From positions 16,665-80,664 of the forward strand of contig JASGFJ010000023.1 in assembly GCA_047605645.1 (NCBI GenBank): a DNA stretch of 64,000 bases. Reading direction: 5' to 3'. A model generated the notes under the pieces. The model saw nothing but the letters and a program-made list of their open reading frames with translations. It was not told the origin of the DNA and did not search any database. This document shows, one piece after another, positions 8,568-16,535 of the stretch; positions within the stretch are counted from its first letter, which is position 1; each line of letters begins with the position of its first letter. The position numbers and the translations under genes were made by a program. Source of the stretch: UBA1309 sp047605645. GTDB lineage: Bacteria; Bacteroidota; Bacteroidia; Bacteroidales; Dysgonomonadaceae.

Positions 8568-8837
8568 ATGGCTAAAGAATCAATGAAAGCTCGCCGCGTC
8601 AAAAGAGCTAAGCTGCAAGCTAAGTTTGCAGATAAAAGAGCTGCTCTGAAAGCTGCGGGAGATTATGAAGCATTGCAGGCTCTGCCTAAAAATGCATCAC
8701 CTGTTCGTGCGCATAATATCTGTAGCATGACAGGACGTCCTAAAGGTTACATTCGCCAATTTGGTATTTCACGTATCCAATTCCGCGAACTGGCCTCTAA
8801 AGGATTAATCCCAGGCGTGAAAAAGGCTAGCTGGTAA
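8568..8837 (+). CDS. rpsN: 30S ribosomal protein S14, zinc-free form
   Basis: Head protein of the small subunit. The 89-residue product is the long C-minus type: the NICSMTGRPKGYIRQFGISR region keeps one cysteine where the short zinc form has CXXC pairs, so no zinc site can form. The start MAKESMKARRVKRA is canonical. A 156-base gap with two stem-loops follows, unusual for the middle of the spc operon. Confidence 0.97.
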   Translation: MAKESMKARRVKRAKLQAKFADKRAALKAAGDYEALQALPKNASPVRAHNICSMTGRPKGYIRQFGISRIQFRELASKGLIPGVKKASW

Positions 8838-8847
8838 TTTTTGCCCA

Positions 8848-8921
8848 ATCTCATAATAAATGATCCCGCCCCATATAATGAAATTATGGGGAGGGATTTA
8901 TTTGGATTTAATAAATGAGAT
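8848..8921 (+). promoter_or_regulatory. Large stem-loop between rpsN and rpsH
   Basis: An outer 7-bp helix ATCTCAT (8848-8854) with ATGAGAT (8915-8921) encloses a strong inner hairpin: CCCCATA (8869-8875) with TATGGGG (8885-8891), then a G-A mismatch and further pairing of 8863-8867 with 8893-8897. The gap is 156 bases in an operon otherwise packed to within 40 bases. Its place directly before the S8 gene suggests an S8-responsive or processing element; that is inference, as the helix was read by eye. Confidence 0.5.
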
Positions 8922-8958
8922 ATCGCATTCCGTAATTTTTTTTTATTATTAAATATTG

Positions 8959-8973
8959 TCCCGAGAAGCGGGA
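8959..8973 (+). promoter_or_regulatory. Small hairpin before rpsH
   Basis: TCCCG (8959-8963) pairs with CGGGA (8969-8973) around an AGAAG loop, 20 bases before the rpsH start. The stretch between this hairpin and the larger one upstream is A/T rich, with an eight-T run near 8938-8944. It may be part of the same leader; alone it is a weak feature. Confidence 0.35.
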
Positions 8974-8993
8974 TTAATTTAAATTTTTTATAA

Positions 8994-9389
8994 ATGACAG
9001 ATCCAATAGCAGATTATTTGACGCGTGTCCGCAATGCTATTCAAGCGAAACACAGAGTGGTAGAGATACCTGCGTCAAATCTTAAAAGAGAAATTACTAA
9101 AATTCTCTTCGAAAAAGGCTACATCCTTAATTACAAGTTTGTAGAAGAAGGTCCTCAAGGTTCCATTAAGATTGCCTTGAAGTATGATCCTGTAAACAAA
9201 GTGAATGCAATCAAAAAATTGATTCGTATTTCTACTCCAGGTCTACGTAAGTATACAGGCTACAAAGAAATGCCCCGCGTGTTGAACGGTTTGGGTATTG
9301 CTGTAGTTTCTACCTCTAAAGGAGTTATGACTGATAAAGAAGCTCGCGACCTGAAAGTAGGTGGTGAAGTTTTGTGTTACGTTTATTAA
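8994..9389 (+). CDS. rpsH: 30S ribosomal protein S8
   Basis: Central-domain 16S rRNA-binding protein and translational repressor of spc in E. coli. The 131-residue product starts MTDPIADYLTRVRNAI and ends with the signature GIAVVSTSKGVMTDKEAR...GGEVLCYVY. It follows a long structured gap, which makes it the best candidate in this operon for autogenous control. Confidence 0.97.
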   Translation: MTDPIADYLTRVRNAIQAKHRVVEIPASNLKREITKILFEKGYILNYKFVEEGPQGSIKIALKYDPVNKVNAIKKLIRISTPGLRKYTGYKEMPRVLNGLGIAVVSTSKGVMTDKEARDLKVGGEVLCYVY

Positions 9390-9409
9390 TTTAGGAGGAG
9401 AAGTATATT

Positions 9410-9964
9410 ATGTCTAGAATTGGAAAATTACCTATTAGCATTCCTGCTGGTGTGAAAGTTGAAATTAGTAATTCAAACGAAGTGACTGTTAAAGGTCCTA
9501 AAGGTGAATTAGTACAGCAGGTAGATCCTTCTATTAAGGTGAGTGTTGAAGACTCTACATTATCTGTCGCTCGTCCTTCTGACGACAAAGAACACCGTGC
9601 ACTTCATGGTTTATACCGTGCTCTTTTGCACAACATGGTAGTGGGTGTCTCAGATGGTTACAAGAAAGAACTAGAGTTGGTTGGGGTTGGATATCGTGCT
9701 TCAAACACAGGCCAGTTACTTGAGCTTTCGTTGGGGTACACTCACAACATCTTCCTTCAACTGCCTCAAGAAATCAAAATCGAGACCAAGTCGGAAAGAA
9801 ACAAGAATCCTATGATTATTCTTGAATCTGCAGACAAACAACTTATCGGTCAGGTTTGCGCAAAAATTCGTTCTTTCCGTAAACCAGAACCATACAAAGG
9901 AAAAGGTATTCGCTTTGTTGGAGAAGTTGTCCGTCGTAAATCAGGTAAATCGGCAGGTAAATAA
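9410..9964 (+). CDS. rplF: 50S ribosomal protein L6
   Basis: Large-subunit protein near the GTPase-associated centre. The 184-residue product has duplicated L6 folds, with LPISIPAGVKVEI at the start and the C-terminal PEPYKGKGIRFVGEVVRRK. A clear Shine-Dalgarno-like TAGGAGGA lies at 9392-9399, ten bases before the ATG, one of three in this operon. Confidence 0.97.
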   Translation: MSRIGKLPISIPAGVKVEISNSNEVTVKGPKGELVQQVDPSIKVSVEDSTLSVARPSDDKEHRALHGLYRALLHNMVVGVSDGYKKELELVGVGYRASNTGQLLELSLGYTHNIFLQLPQEIKIETKSERNKNPMIILESADKQLIGQVCAKIRSFRKPEPYKGKGIRFVGEVVRRKSGKSAGK

Positions 9965-9980
9965 TTTTTAAAGTAGAATC

Positions 9981-10325
9981 ATGGCAACAAAGATTGAAAG
10001 AAGAAATAAAATCAAGTTACGCGTAAGAGGTAAGATTGAAGGTACTGCAGAGTGTCCTCGTCTTTCTGTCTTCAGAAGTAACAAACAGATATATGCTCAA
10101 GTTATCGATGACTTGAATGGTAAAACTTTAGCTTCTGCGTCATCTCTGAAAATTGAAGACAAGATTACAAAAAAGGAAATTGCTGCTAAAGTAGGTGAAT
10201 TGATCGCTAAAAGCGCTCAGGAAGCTGGTATCTCTTCAGTAGTTTTCGACCGTAATGGTTTTCTATACCACGGTAGAATTAAAGAATTGGCAGATGCTGC
10301 CCGTAATGCTGGACTTAAATTTTAA
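9981..10325 (+). CDS. rplR: 50S ribosomal protein L18
   Basis: 5S rRNA-binding protein. The 114-residue product has the basic start KIERRNKIKLRVRGKIEG, RLSVFRSNKQIYAQVIDD and the ending FDRNGFLYHGRIKELADAAR. Standard place between rplF and rpsE. Confidence 0.97.
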   Translation: MATKIERRNKIKLRVRGKIEGTAECPRLSVFRSNKQIYAQVIDDLNGKTLASASSLKIEDKITKKEIAAKVGELIAKSAQEAGISSVVFDRNGFLYHGRIKELADAARNAGLKF

Positions 10326-10330
10326 TAGAA

Positions 10331-10849
10331 ATGGCAGGAATTAATAACAAAGTTAAGACAACTAACGACATAGAATTGAAAGATAGACTGGTAGCTATCA
10401 ACCGTGTTACAAAAGTGACAAAAGGTGGACGTACTTTCAGTTTTGCTGCTATCGTAGTCGTTGGAAATGAAGATGGAATCGTTGGATGGGGACTTGGTAA
10501 AGCAGGTGAAGTAACAGCTGCTATCGCCAAAGGCGTTGAAGCTGCCAAAAAGAACCTCATCAAAGTTCCGGTATTGAAAGGAACAATCCCTCACGAACAG
10601 ATTGCTACTTTCGGTGGTTCTGAAGTATTCTTGAAACCGGCATCTGCTGGTACCGGGCTCAAAGCCGGAGGTGCTATGCGTGCTGTGCTTGAAAGTGTAG
10701 GTGTTACCGATGTATTGGCAAAATCAAAAGGTTCTTCAAACCCTCACAACTTGGTGAAGGCTACAATCGAAGCACTTGGCGAATTGCGTGATGCACACAC
10801 TGTTGCTCAAAACAGAGGGGTTTCACTTGACAAAGTATTTAACGGATAA
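10331..10849 (+). CDS. rpsE: 30S ribosomal protein S5
   Basis: Decoding-fidelity protein at the mRNA entry channel. The 172-residue product contains the double-stranded-RNA-binding-like N-terminal domain with RVTKVTKGGRTFSFAAIVVVG and VGWGLGKAGEV, and the C-terminal GSSNPHNLVKATIEAL. Five bases separate it from rplR. Confidence 0.97.
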   Translation: MAGINNKVKTTNDIELKDRLVAINRVTKVTKGGRTFSFAAIVVVGNEDGIVGWGLGKAGEVTAAIAKGVEAAKKNLIKVPVLKGTIPHEQIATFGGSEVFLKPASAGTGLKAGGAMRAVLESVGVTDVLAKSKGSSNPHNLVKATIEALGELRDAHTVAQNRGVSLDKVFNG

Positions 10850-10868
10850 TTTGTGGGAGACAATAAAA

Positions 10869-11045
10869 ATGGCAAAAATTAAAGTTAAACAAGTAAGAAG
10901 CAGAATCAATTGTCCAAAGGATCAAAAATTGACTCTTGATGCACTTGGTTTAAGAAAATTGAACAGAGTTGTTGAACACGAAGATACTCCAGCAATTCTT
11001 GGGATGATTGAAAAGGTGAAACACCTGGTATCAATCGAAAAATAA
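10869..11045 (+). CDS. rpmD: 50S ribosomal protein L30
   Basis: Small large-subunit protein, present in some lineages only. The 58-residue product MAKIKVKQVRSRINCPKDQK matches L30 in length and pattern. The frame stays open 93 bases further upstream into rpsE, but that extension has no L30 similarity and overlaps rpsE; the ATG at 10869, 19 bases after the rpsE stop, is the sensible start. Confidence 0.95.
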   Translation: MAKIKVKQVRSRINCPKDQKLTLDALGLRKLNRVVEHEDTPAILGMIEKVKHLVSIEK

Positions 11046-11074
11046 GTGATAAACAGATAATAAAATAATAAAAG

Positions 11075-11524
11075 ATGAATTTATCGAATTTAAAACCTGC
11101 AGAAGGTTCAACTAAAAGCCGTAAAAGAATCGGTCGCGGAACGGGTTCAGGAAAAGGTGGAACTTCTACAAGAGGTCATAAAGGAGCTAAATCTAGATCA
11201 GGTTATTCAAAGAAAATCGGTTTCGAAGGAGGACAGATGCCTATCCAACGCCGTTTGCCTAAATTCGGTTTCAACAGCTTGAACCGTATTGAATATAAAC
11301 CTATAAACTTGGATGTTCTCCAAACACTAGCTGAAAATAACAACCTGGCTAAAGTAGATATTGAGACTTTGAAAAACGTAGGTCTTATCTCTTCAAATAC
11401 CCGAGTTAAAATCTTAGCTAATGGCTCTTTGTCTGCAAAATTAGAGGTAGAAGCACATGCTTTCTCTAAAGCAGCAGAAGCAGCAATTACAGCAGCTGGT
11501 GGAAGCATCACAAAATTGAAATAA
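11075..11524 (+). CDS. rplO: 50S ribosomal protein L15
   Basis: Late-assembly large-subunit protein. The 149-residue product has the glycine-rich basic N-terminal region KRIGRGTGSGKGGTSTRGHK and GFEGGQMPIQRRLPKFGF, then the compact C-terminal domain. The secY start follows the stop by a single base, so expression of both is likely coupled. Confidence 0.97.
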   Translation: MNLSNLKPAEGSTKSRKRIGRGTGSGKGGTSTRGHKGAKSRSGYSKKIGFEGGQMPIQRRLPKFGFNSLNRIEYKPINLDVLQTLAENNNLAKVDIETLKNVGLISSNTRVKILANGSLSAKLEVEAHAFSKAAEAAITAAGGSITKLK

Positions 11525-11525
11525 G

Positions 11526-12848
11526 ATGGGTCTAGTAAAAACTGTGGAAAATATATGGAAGATTGAGGATTTGAGAAAGCGAATCCTCACTACTTTCTTT
11601 TTTGTGTTAATCTATCGCTTCGGATCATTTGTGGTATTACCAGGTGTTGATCCGGCTCAGTTGGCCAATTTGCAAAAACAAGCTTCTGGAGGTCTTTTAG
11701 GCTTGCTTGATATGTTTTCCGGAGGTGCTTTTGCCAATGCCTCAATTTTTGCCTTAGGTATCATGCCTTACATCTCTGCATCTATTGTGATTCAGTTGTT
11801 GGGTATTGCTGTACCTTACTTTCAAAAATTGCAGCGTGAAGGTGAAAGCGGTCGAAATAAAATGAACCAGTATACACGTTACCTGACTGTAATCATTTTA
11901 TTAATGCAAGGGCCTGCTTATCTTATGGGTGCATTGCATGGTACTCAACACGGAGGTTTCTTCGACTTCCTTCTTCCGTCAACCATTATTTTGGCCGGAG
12001 GAAGTATGTTTGTATTGTGGCTAGGGGAACGTATTACCGATAAAGGTATTGGAAATGGTATTTCCTTCATTATCATGATTGGTATTATTGCACGTTTGCC
12101 ACATGCACTTTTCGGAGAGTTTACTTCACGTATGACTGATGCTGCCGGAGGGTTGGTTGCTTTTCTTCTTGAAATATTGTTCCTGTTGCTTATTATTTGT
12201 GCTGCAATTATGCTTGTACAAGGAGCCCGTAAAGTTCCCGTACAATATGCAAAACGTGTCGTTGGTAACAAACAATATGGTGGAGCACGCCAGTATATCC
12301 CTTTGAAAGTGAATGCGGCTAACGTAATGCCAATCATCTTTGCTCAGGCAATTATGTTTATTCCAATCACTATTGCTCAGTTTACAGTGAAAGAAAGTGG
12401 CGGCTTCTGGGCTTCCCTGACCGATCACACTTCTGTTGCTTACTGTATTGTAAATGCATTTCTGATTATAATTTTCACATACTTTTACACAGCCATTACT
12501 ATTAATCCAGTGCAAATGGCTGAAGAGTTGAAACGTAACAACGGCTTTATCCCAGGTATTAAACCAGGGAAAAAGACTGCAGATTATATTGACGAAGTCA
12601 TGTCTCGTATCACTTTGCCGGGATCTTTGTTCTTGGCAATTGTTGCAATTCTACCTGCATTCGCAAGTTATTTCGGAGTAAGCCGTGAATTTTCACAATT
12701 CTTTGGCGGTACATCCCTTTTGATACTTGTAGGTGTTGTTTTGGATACATTGCAACAGGTTGAGAGCCATTTGTTAATGCGTCATTACGACGGTTTATTG
12801 AAATCAGGCAGAATTAAAGGCCGTACAGGGTCTATTGCCGCATATTAA
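11526..12848 (+). CDS. secY: Protein translocase channel SecY
   Basis: Central subunit of the SecYEG channel in the inner membrane. The 440-residue product has ten predicted membrane segments and the family signatures GIMPYISASIVIQLL (segment 2 region), the plug-side LPGVDPAQLA and the cytoplasmic NNGFIPGIKPGKKTADYID loop. Length is normal. It is linked to rplO as in most bacteria; adk, present after secY in many Firmicutes, is absent and map follows directly. Confidence 0.97.
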   Translation: MGLVKTVENIWKIEDLRKRILTTFFFVLIYRFGSFVVLPGVDPAQLANLQKQASGGLLGLLDMFSGGAFANASIFALGIMPYISASIVIQLLGIAVPYFQKLQREGESGRNKMNQYTRYLTVIILLMQGPAYLMGALHGTQHGGFFDFLLPSTIILAGGSMFVLWLGERITDKGIGNGISFIIMIGIIARLPHALFGEFTSRMTDAAGGLVAFLLEILFLLLIICAAIMLVQGARKVPVQYAKRVVGNKQYGGARQYIPLKVNAANVMPIIFAQAIMFIPITIAQFTVKESGGFWASLTDHTSVAYCIVNAFLIIIFTYFYTAITINPVQMAEELKRNNGFIPGIKPGKKTADYIDEVMSRITLPGSLFLAIVAILPAFASYFGVSREFSQFFGGTSLLILVGVVLDTLQQVESHLLMRHYDGLLKSGRIKGRTGSIAAY

Positions 12849-12858
12849 TTGCTATATA

Positions 12859-13641
12859 ATGATATTTCTAAAAACGGACGAAGAAATCGAACTGATGCGT
12901 GAAAGCAATCGCCTGGTGGGAATGACCCTCGGAGAAGTTGCCAAACACATTCGTCCCGGTATAAAGACAATAGAATTAAATAGAATAGCTGAAGACTTTA
13001 TTCGCAGCCATGGTGCTATTCCTTCTTTTCTAGGTTACAATGGGTTTCCATACTCATTATGTATTTCTGTAAATGAAAACGTAGTACACGGTTTCCCTTC
13101 TGACTACGAATTGAAAGACGGAGACGTCATTTCTGTCGATTGCGGAACTGAAAAAAACGGTTTTTGCGGTGATTCTGCTTATACCTTTTGTGTAGGCGAA
13201 GTTGCGGAAGAAGTAAAGCAACTTTTGAAGACCACTAAAGAATCTTTGTACAAAGGAATTGAGCAGGCTGTTCCCGGCAACAGGATTGGGAATATTGGCG
13301 AAGCTGTTCAGTCATATTGTGAAAAACGTGGGTATTCCGTTGTTCGCGAATTAGTCGGACACGGAATAGGACGCAAAATGCACGAAGCTCCGGAAGTTCC
13401 TAATTATGGACGAAAAGGAGTGGGACCACTGCTTAAAAGCGGGATGTGTATTGCTATTGAACCCATGATCAATATGGGCAGCAAGAATGTTGTCTTTGAA
13501 AAAGACGGTTGGACTGTGAGAACCAAAGATCACAAACCTTCGGCTCACTTTGAACACACCGTTGCTATACGGGAAGGAAAGGCAGACATATTGTCGACGT
13601 TCGAATTCGTAGAAGCTGTAATTGGAAAAAACGGAATTTAA
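12859..13641 (+). CDS. map: Type I methionine aminopeptidase
   Basis: Removes the initiator methionine from nascent proteins in the cytoplasm. With the start at 12859 the 260-residue product carries all five metal ligands: D94 (ISVDCGTEKNG), D105 (CGDSAYTF), H168 (ELVGHGIG), E201 (AIEPMINMG) and E232 (HFEHTVAI). The open frame runs 24 bases further upstream into secY, but the ATG at 12859, ten bases after the secY stop, gives the family N terminus MIFLKTDEEIELMR. Positioned between secY and infA as in many bacteria. Confidence 0.96.
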   Translation: MIFLKTDEEIELMRESNRLVGMTLGEVAKHIRPGIKTIELNRIAEDFIRSHGAIPSFLGYNGFPYSLCISVNENVVHGFPSDYELKDGDVISVDCGTEKNGFCGDSAYTFCVGEVAEEVKQLLKTTKESLYKGIEQAVPGNRIGNIGEAVQSYCEKRGYSVVRELVGHGIGRKMHEAPEVPNYGRKGVGPLLKSGMCIAIEPMINMGSKNVVFEKDGWTVRTKDHKPSAHFEHTVAIREGKADILSTFEFVEAVIGKNGI

Positions 13642-13649
13642 TTTTTTAT

Positions 13650-13868
13650 ATGGCTAAACAAGCAGCAATAGAACAAGATGGTGTTATCGTGGAAGCATTG
13701 TCAAATGCAATGTTCCGCGTTGAATTAGAAAACGGACACGAAATCACGGCTCATATTTCCGGAAAAATGCGTATGCATTATATCAAGATTCTTCCGGGTG
13801 ACAAAGTGAGAGTAGAGATGTCTCCTTATGATTTGTCCAAAGGACGAATCTCATTCAGATACAAATAA
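13650..13868 (+). CDS. infA: Translation initiation factor IF-1
   Basis: OB-fold factor that binds the 30S A site during initiation. The 72-residue product has VIVEALSNAMFRVELENGHEI and the HISGKMRMHYIKILPGDKV core with the ending MSPYDLSKGRISFRYK, matching IF-1 at full length. Follows map by eight bases and precedes rpmJ by twelve. Confidence 0.97.
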   Translation: MAKQAAIEQDGVIVEALSNAMFRVELENGHEITAHISGKMRMHYIKILPGDKVRVEMSPYDLSKGRISFRYK

Positions 13869-13880
13869 AAAATTAGAAAT

Positions 13881-13997
13881 ATGAAAGTAAGAACATCACT
13901 CAAGAAACGTACGGCAGATTGCAAGATTGTAAGAAGAAAAGGCCGTCTTTATATAATTAACAAAAAAAATCCTAAATACAAACAACGTCAAGGATAA
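13881..13997 (+). CDS. rpmJ: 50S ribosomal protein L36, zinc-free form
   Basis: Smallest large-subunit protein, 38 residues: it starts MKVRTSLKKRTADCKIVRRK and ends KNPKYKQRQG. The usual C-x2-C...C-x5-H zinc ligands are reduced to one cysteine (C14); the other positions are Ala, Asn and Tyr, so this is the C-minus type. With the zinc-free S14 it means the main operon copies do not need zinc. Standard infA-rpmJ-rpsM order. Confidence 0.95.
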   Translation: MKVRTSLKKRTADCKIVRRKGRLYIINKKNPKYKQRQG

Positions 13998-14036
13998 TTT
14001 ATTAATTTTGCACTCTAAAAAAATTTAATCTAGTAT

Positions 14037-14417
14037 ATGGCTATAAGAATTGTTGGTGTCGATTTGCCGCAAAACAAGAGAGGTGAGATAGCTTTGACCT
14101 ATATCTTTGGTATTGGTCGTAGCGTATCTAATACTATTTTAGCAGAAGCAGGTGTAGATCGAGATATCAAAGTAAAAGATTGGACAGACGATCAAGCAGC
14201 AAAAATACGTGAAATCATTACTTCAACTTATAAAGTAGAAGGTGAATTGCGTTCTGAAGTACAATTGAATATCAAACGTCTGATGGATATTGGTTGCTAC
14301 CGTGGCATTCGTCATCGTATTGGCTTGCCTTTGAGAGGCCAGAGCACAAAGAACAACTCACGTACTCGTAAGGGTAAAAAGAAAACTGTTGCTAACAAGA
14401 AAAAAGCTACAAAATAA
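14037..14417 (+). CDS. rpsM: 30S ribosomal protein S13
   Basis: Head protein forming the intersubunit bridge. The 126-residue product starts MAIRIVGVDLPQNKR and has the helix-turn-helix region GIGRSVSNTILAEAG and GCYRGIRHRIGLPLRGQ with a long lysine-rich tail that reaches the P-site tRNA. First gene of the alpha-operon part. A TAATTTTG hexamer-like -7 box at 14003-14010 lies in the short gap before it, without a -33 partner, so an internal promoter is possible but weak. Confidence 0.97.
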   Translation: MAIRIVGVDLPQNKRGEIALTYIFGIGRSVSNTILAEAGVDRDIKVKDWTDDQAAKIREIITSTYKVEGELRSEVQLNIKRLMDIGCYRGIRHRIGLPLRGQSTKNNSRTRKGKKKTVANKKKATK

Positions 14418-14426
14418 TAGTTTAAT

Positions 14427-14816
14427 ATGGCAAAAAAAACAGTCGCATCTAAAAAGAGAAATGTTAAGGTCGATGCTGTGGGACAAGCTCACATTCATTC
14501 ATCTTTCAATAATATCATCGTTTCTCTTACAAACAGTGAAGGACAAGTGATTAGCTGGTCATCAGCCGGTAAAATGGGATTCCGTTCTTCTAAAAAGAAC
14601 ACTCCTTATGCCGCTCAAATGGCTGCTCAGGATTGTGCCAAGGTAGCATTTGACCTTGGGCTGAGAAAAGTAAAAGTGTATGTTAAAGGACCTGGAAACG
14701 GACGTGAGTCTGCAATCAGAACTATCCATGGAGCTGGAATCGAAGTGACAGAAATTGTAGATGTTACTCCGCTACCACACAACGGATGTCGTCCTCCAAA
14801 ACAGAGAAGAGTTTAA
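14427..14816 (+). CDS. rpsK: 30S ribosomal protein S11
   Basis: Platform protein next to the mRNA exit. The 129-residue product has HIHSSFNNIIVSLTNSEGQ, WSSAGKMGFRSSKKNTPYAA and the C-terminal DVTPLPHNGCRPPKQRRV signature. A 105-base structured gap follows before rpsD. Confidence 0.97.
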   Translation: MAKKTVASKKRNVKVDAVGQAHIHSSFNNIIVSLTNSEGQVISWSSAGKMGFRSSKKNTPYAAQMAAQDCAKVAFDLGLRKVKVYVKGPGNGRESAIRTIHGAGIEVTEIVDVTPLPHNGCRPPKQRRV

Positions 14817-14839
14817 TTCTTTATGAGTAGAAACCAAAG

Positions 14840-14883
14840 TTGTGATTGATTGCAATATCCTCTCTGTAATCGCGGCTGCACAA
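14840..14883 (+). promoter_or_regulatory. Stem-loop in the rpsK-rpsD gap
   Basis: TTGTG (14840-14844) pairs with CACAA (14879-14883) and inside it GATTGCA (14848-14854) pairs with TGTAATC (14865-14871, one G-U). The gap lies just before the S4 gene. S4 is the alpha-operon autorepressor in E. coli and has its own leader in Bacillus, so an S4-binding leader is a reasonable guess; no sequence match to either known leader is claimed. Confidence 0.4.
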
Positions 14884-14921
14884 TTTCGGCTTCACTGAAA
14901 ATGTTTAATTATTAAAACAAA

Positions 14922-15527
14922 ATGGCAAGATATACTGGACCAAAATCAAAAATTGCGCGTAAGTTTGGAGAGCCGATCTTCGGCCCTGATAAAGTGCTTT
15001 CTAAGAAGAACTATCCTCCCGGACAGCACGGAAACGGACGCAAGAAAAAAACATCTGAATACGGTATTCAATTGCGTGAAAAGCAAAAAGCTAAATATAC
15101 TTACGGTGTGCTTGAAAAACAATTTAGAAATTTGTTTGACAAGGCTGTAAGAAGTCGTGGCGTAACGGGTGAAGTGCTATTGCAGTTATTGGAATCTCGT
15201 TTAGACAATGTTGTTTATCGTTTAGGATTAGCACCTACTAGAGCAGCTGCTCGTCAGCTTGTTTCTCACAAACATATCGTGGTAGATGGTGAAGTTGTAA
15301 ACATCCCGTCTTACACACTAAAACCAGGACAACTGGTTGGTGTTCGTGAAAAATCAAAATCTTTGGAAATCATTGAAAACTCATTAGCAGGTTTCAATCA
15401 CAGCAAATATCCTTGGATTGAATGGGAACAAACAACGAAAGTTGGAAAATTCCTTCATATTCCGGATAGAGCAGATATTCCGGAGAATATCAAAGAACAG
15501 TTGATCGTAGAATTGTATTCTAAATAA
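14922..15527 (+). CDS. rpsD: 30S ribosomal protein S4
   Basis: Primary 16S rRNA-binding protein and fidelity determinant. The 201-residue product has an N-terminal domain without the four zinc cysteines, then the S4 RNA-binding domain LESRLDNVVYRLGLAPTRAA and QLVSHKHIVVDGEVVNIPS. Preceded by a structured gap, see the stem-loop entry. Confidence 0.97.
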   Translation: MARYTGPKSKIARKFGEPIFGPDKVLSKKNYPPGQHGNGRKKKTSEYGIQLREKQKAKYTYGVLEKQFRNLFDKAVRSRGVTGEVLLQLLESRLDNVVYRLGLAPTRAAARQLVSHKHIVVDGEVVNIPSYTLKPGQLVGVREKSKSLEIIENSLAGFNHSKYPWIEWEQTTKVGKFLHIPDRADIPENIKEQLIVELYSK

Positions 15528-15538
15528 TAAATAATTTC

Positions 15539-16531
15539 ATGGCTATACTAGCATTTCAGAAACCGGATAAAGTATTGATGTTGGAAGCGGATAACTTCTT
15601 TGGGAAGTTTGAGTTTCGTCCACTAGAACCAGGCTATGGTATTACGATTGGTAATGCCTTGCGGCGCATCCTGCTCTCGTCACTTGAAGGTTTTGCTATC
15701 ACTTCTATAAAAATAGATGGAGTTGAGCATGAATTTGCTACAATACCTGGAGTTGTAGAAGATGTTACGAACATCATCTTGAATCTTAAAAAAGTAAGAT
15801 TCAAACAAATAGTTGAAGAGATCGATAACGAAAAAGTTACCATCGCTATTTCTGGTAAAGAAATATTCCATGCAGGTGATATTGGTGGAAACTTATCTGG
15901 ATTTGAAGTGCTTAACCCCGAGTTGGTTATTTGCCATTTGGATACAAGTGCTGCATTCCAGATTGAATTGACTATCAACAAAGGTCGTGGTTATGTTCCG
16001 GCAGACGAAAATGCCACAACCACTGATGATGTGAACGTTATAGCAATTGATTCAATTTATACACCTATTCGTAATGTGAAATATTCAATCGAGAATTATC
16101 GTGTTGAACAAAAAACAGACTACGAAAAATTAGTGTTTGAAATAACTACCGACGGTTCTATTCACCCGAAAGAGGCTTTGAAAGAAGCTGCTAAAATTCT
16201 TATTCATCACTTCATGCTGTTCTCTGATGAAAAAATTCTTATCGAACAAAGTGAAACGGAAGGAAATGAAGAATTTGATGAAGAAGTACTTCACATGCGT
16301 CAATTGCTTAAGAGCAAGCTAGTGGACATGAACTTGTCTGTTCGTGCACTTAACTGCTTGAAAGCGGCTGATGTGGAAACTTTGGGTGAATTAGTCCAAT
16401 TCAACAAGAACGATTTATTGAAATTCAGAAACTTTGGTAAGAAATCTCTTACAGAGCTCGATGAATTGCTTGACAGTTTGAATCTTTCCTTCGGTACGGA
16501 TATTTCAAAATATAAATTAGATAAAGAATAA
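15539..16531 (+). CDS. rpoA: RNA polymerase alpha subunit
   Basis: Assembles the polymerase core and contacts UP elements and activators. The 330-residue product has the N-terminal assembly domain with EPLEPGYGITIGNALRR-like sequence (here RPLEPGYGITIGNALRRIL) and a C-terminal domain with helix-hairpin-helix VRALNCLKAADVETLGELV and KFRNFGKKSLTELDELL. The linker is short and acidic. Lies between rpsD and rplQ as usual. Confidence 0.98.
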   Translation: MAILAFQKPDKVLMLEADNFFGKFEFRPLEPGYGITIGNALRRILLSSLEGFAITSIKIDGVEHEFATIPGVVEDVTNIILNLKKVRFKQIVEEIDNEKVTIAISGKEIFHAGDIGGNLSGFEVLNPELVICHLDTSAAFQIELTINKGRGYVPADENATTTDDVNVIAIDSIYTPIRNVKYSIENYRVEQKTDYEKLVFEITTDGSIHPKEALKEAAKILIHHFMLFSDEKILIEQSETEGNEEFDEEVLHMRQLLKSKLVDMNLSVRALNCLKAADVETLGELVQFNKNDLLKFRNFGKKSLTELDELLDSLNLSFGTDISKYKLDKE

Positions 16532-16535
16532 AGAG

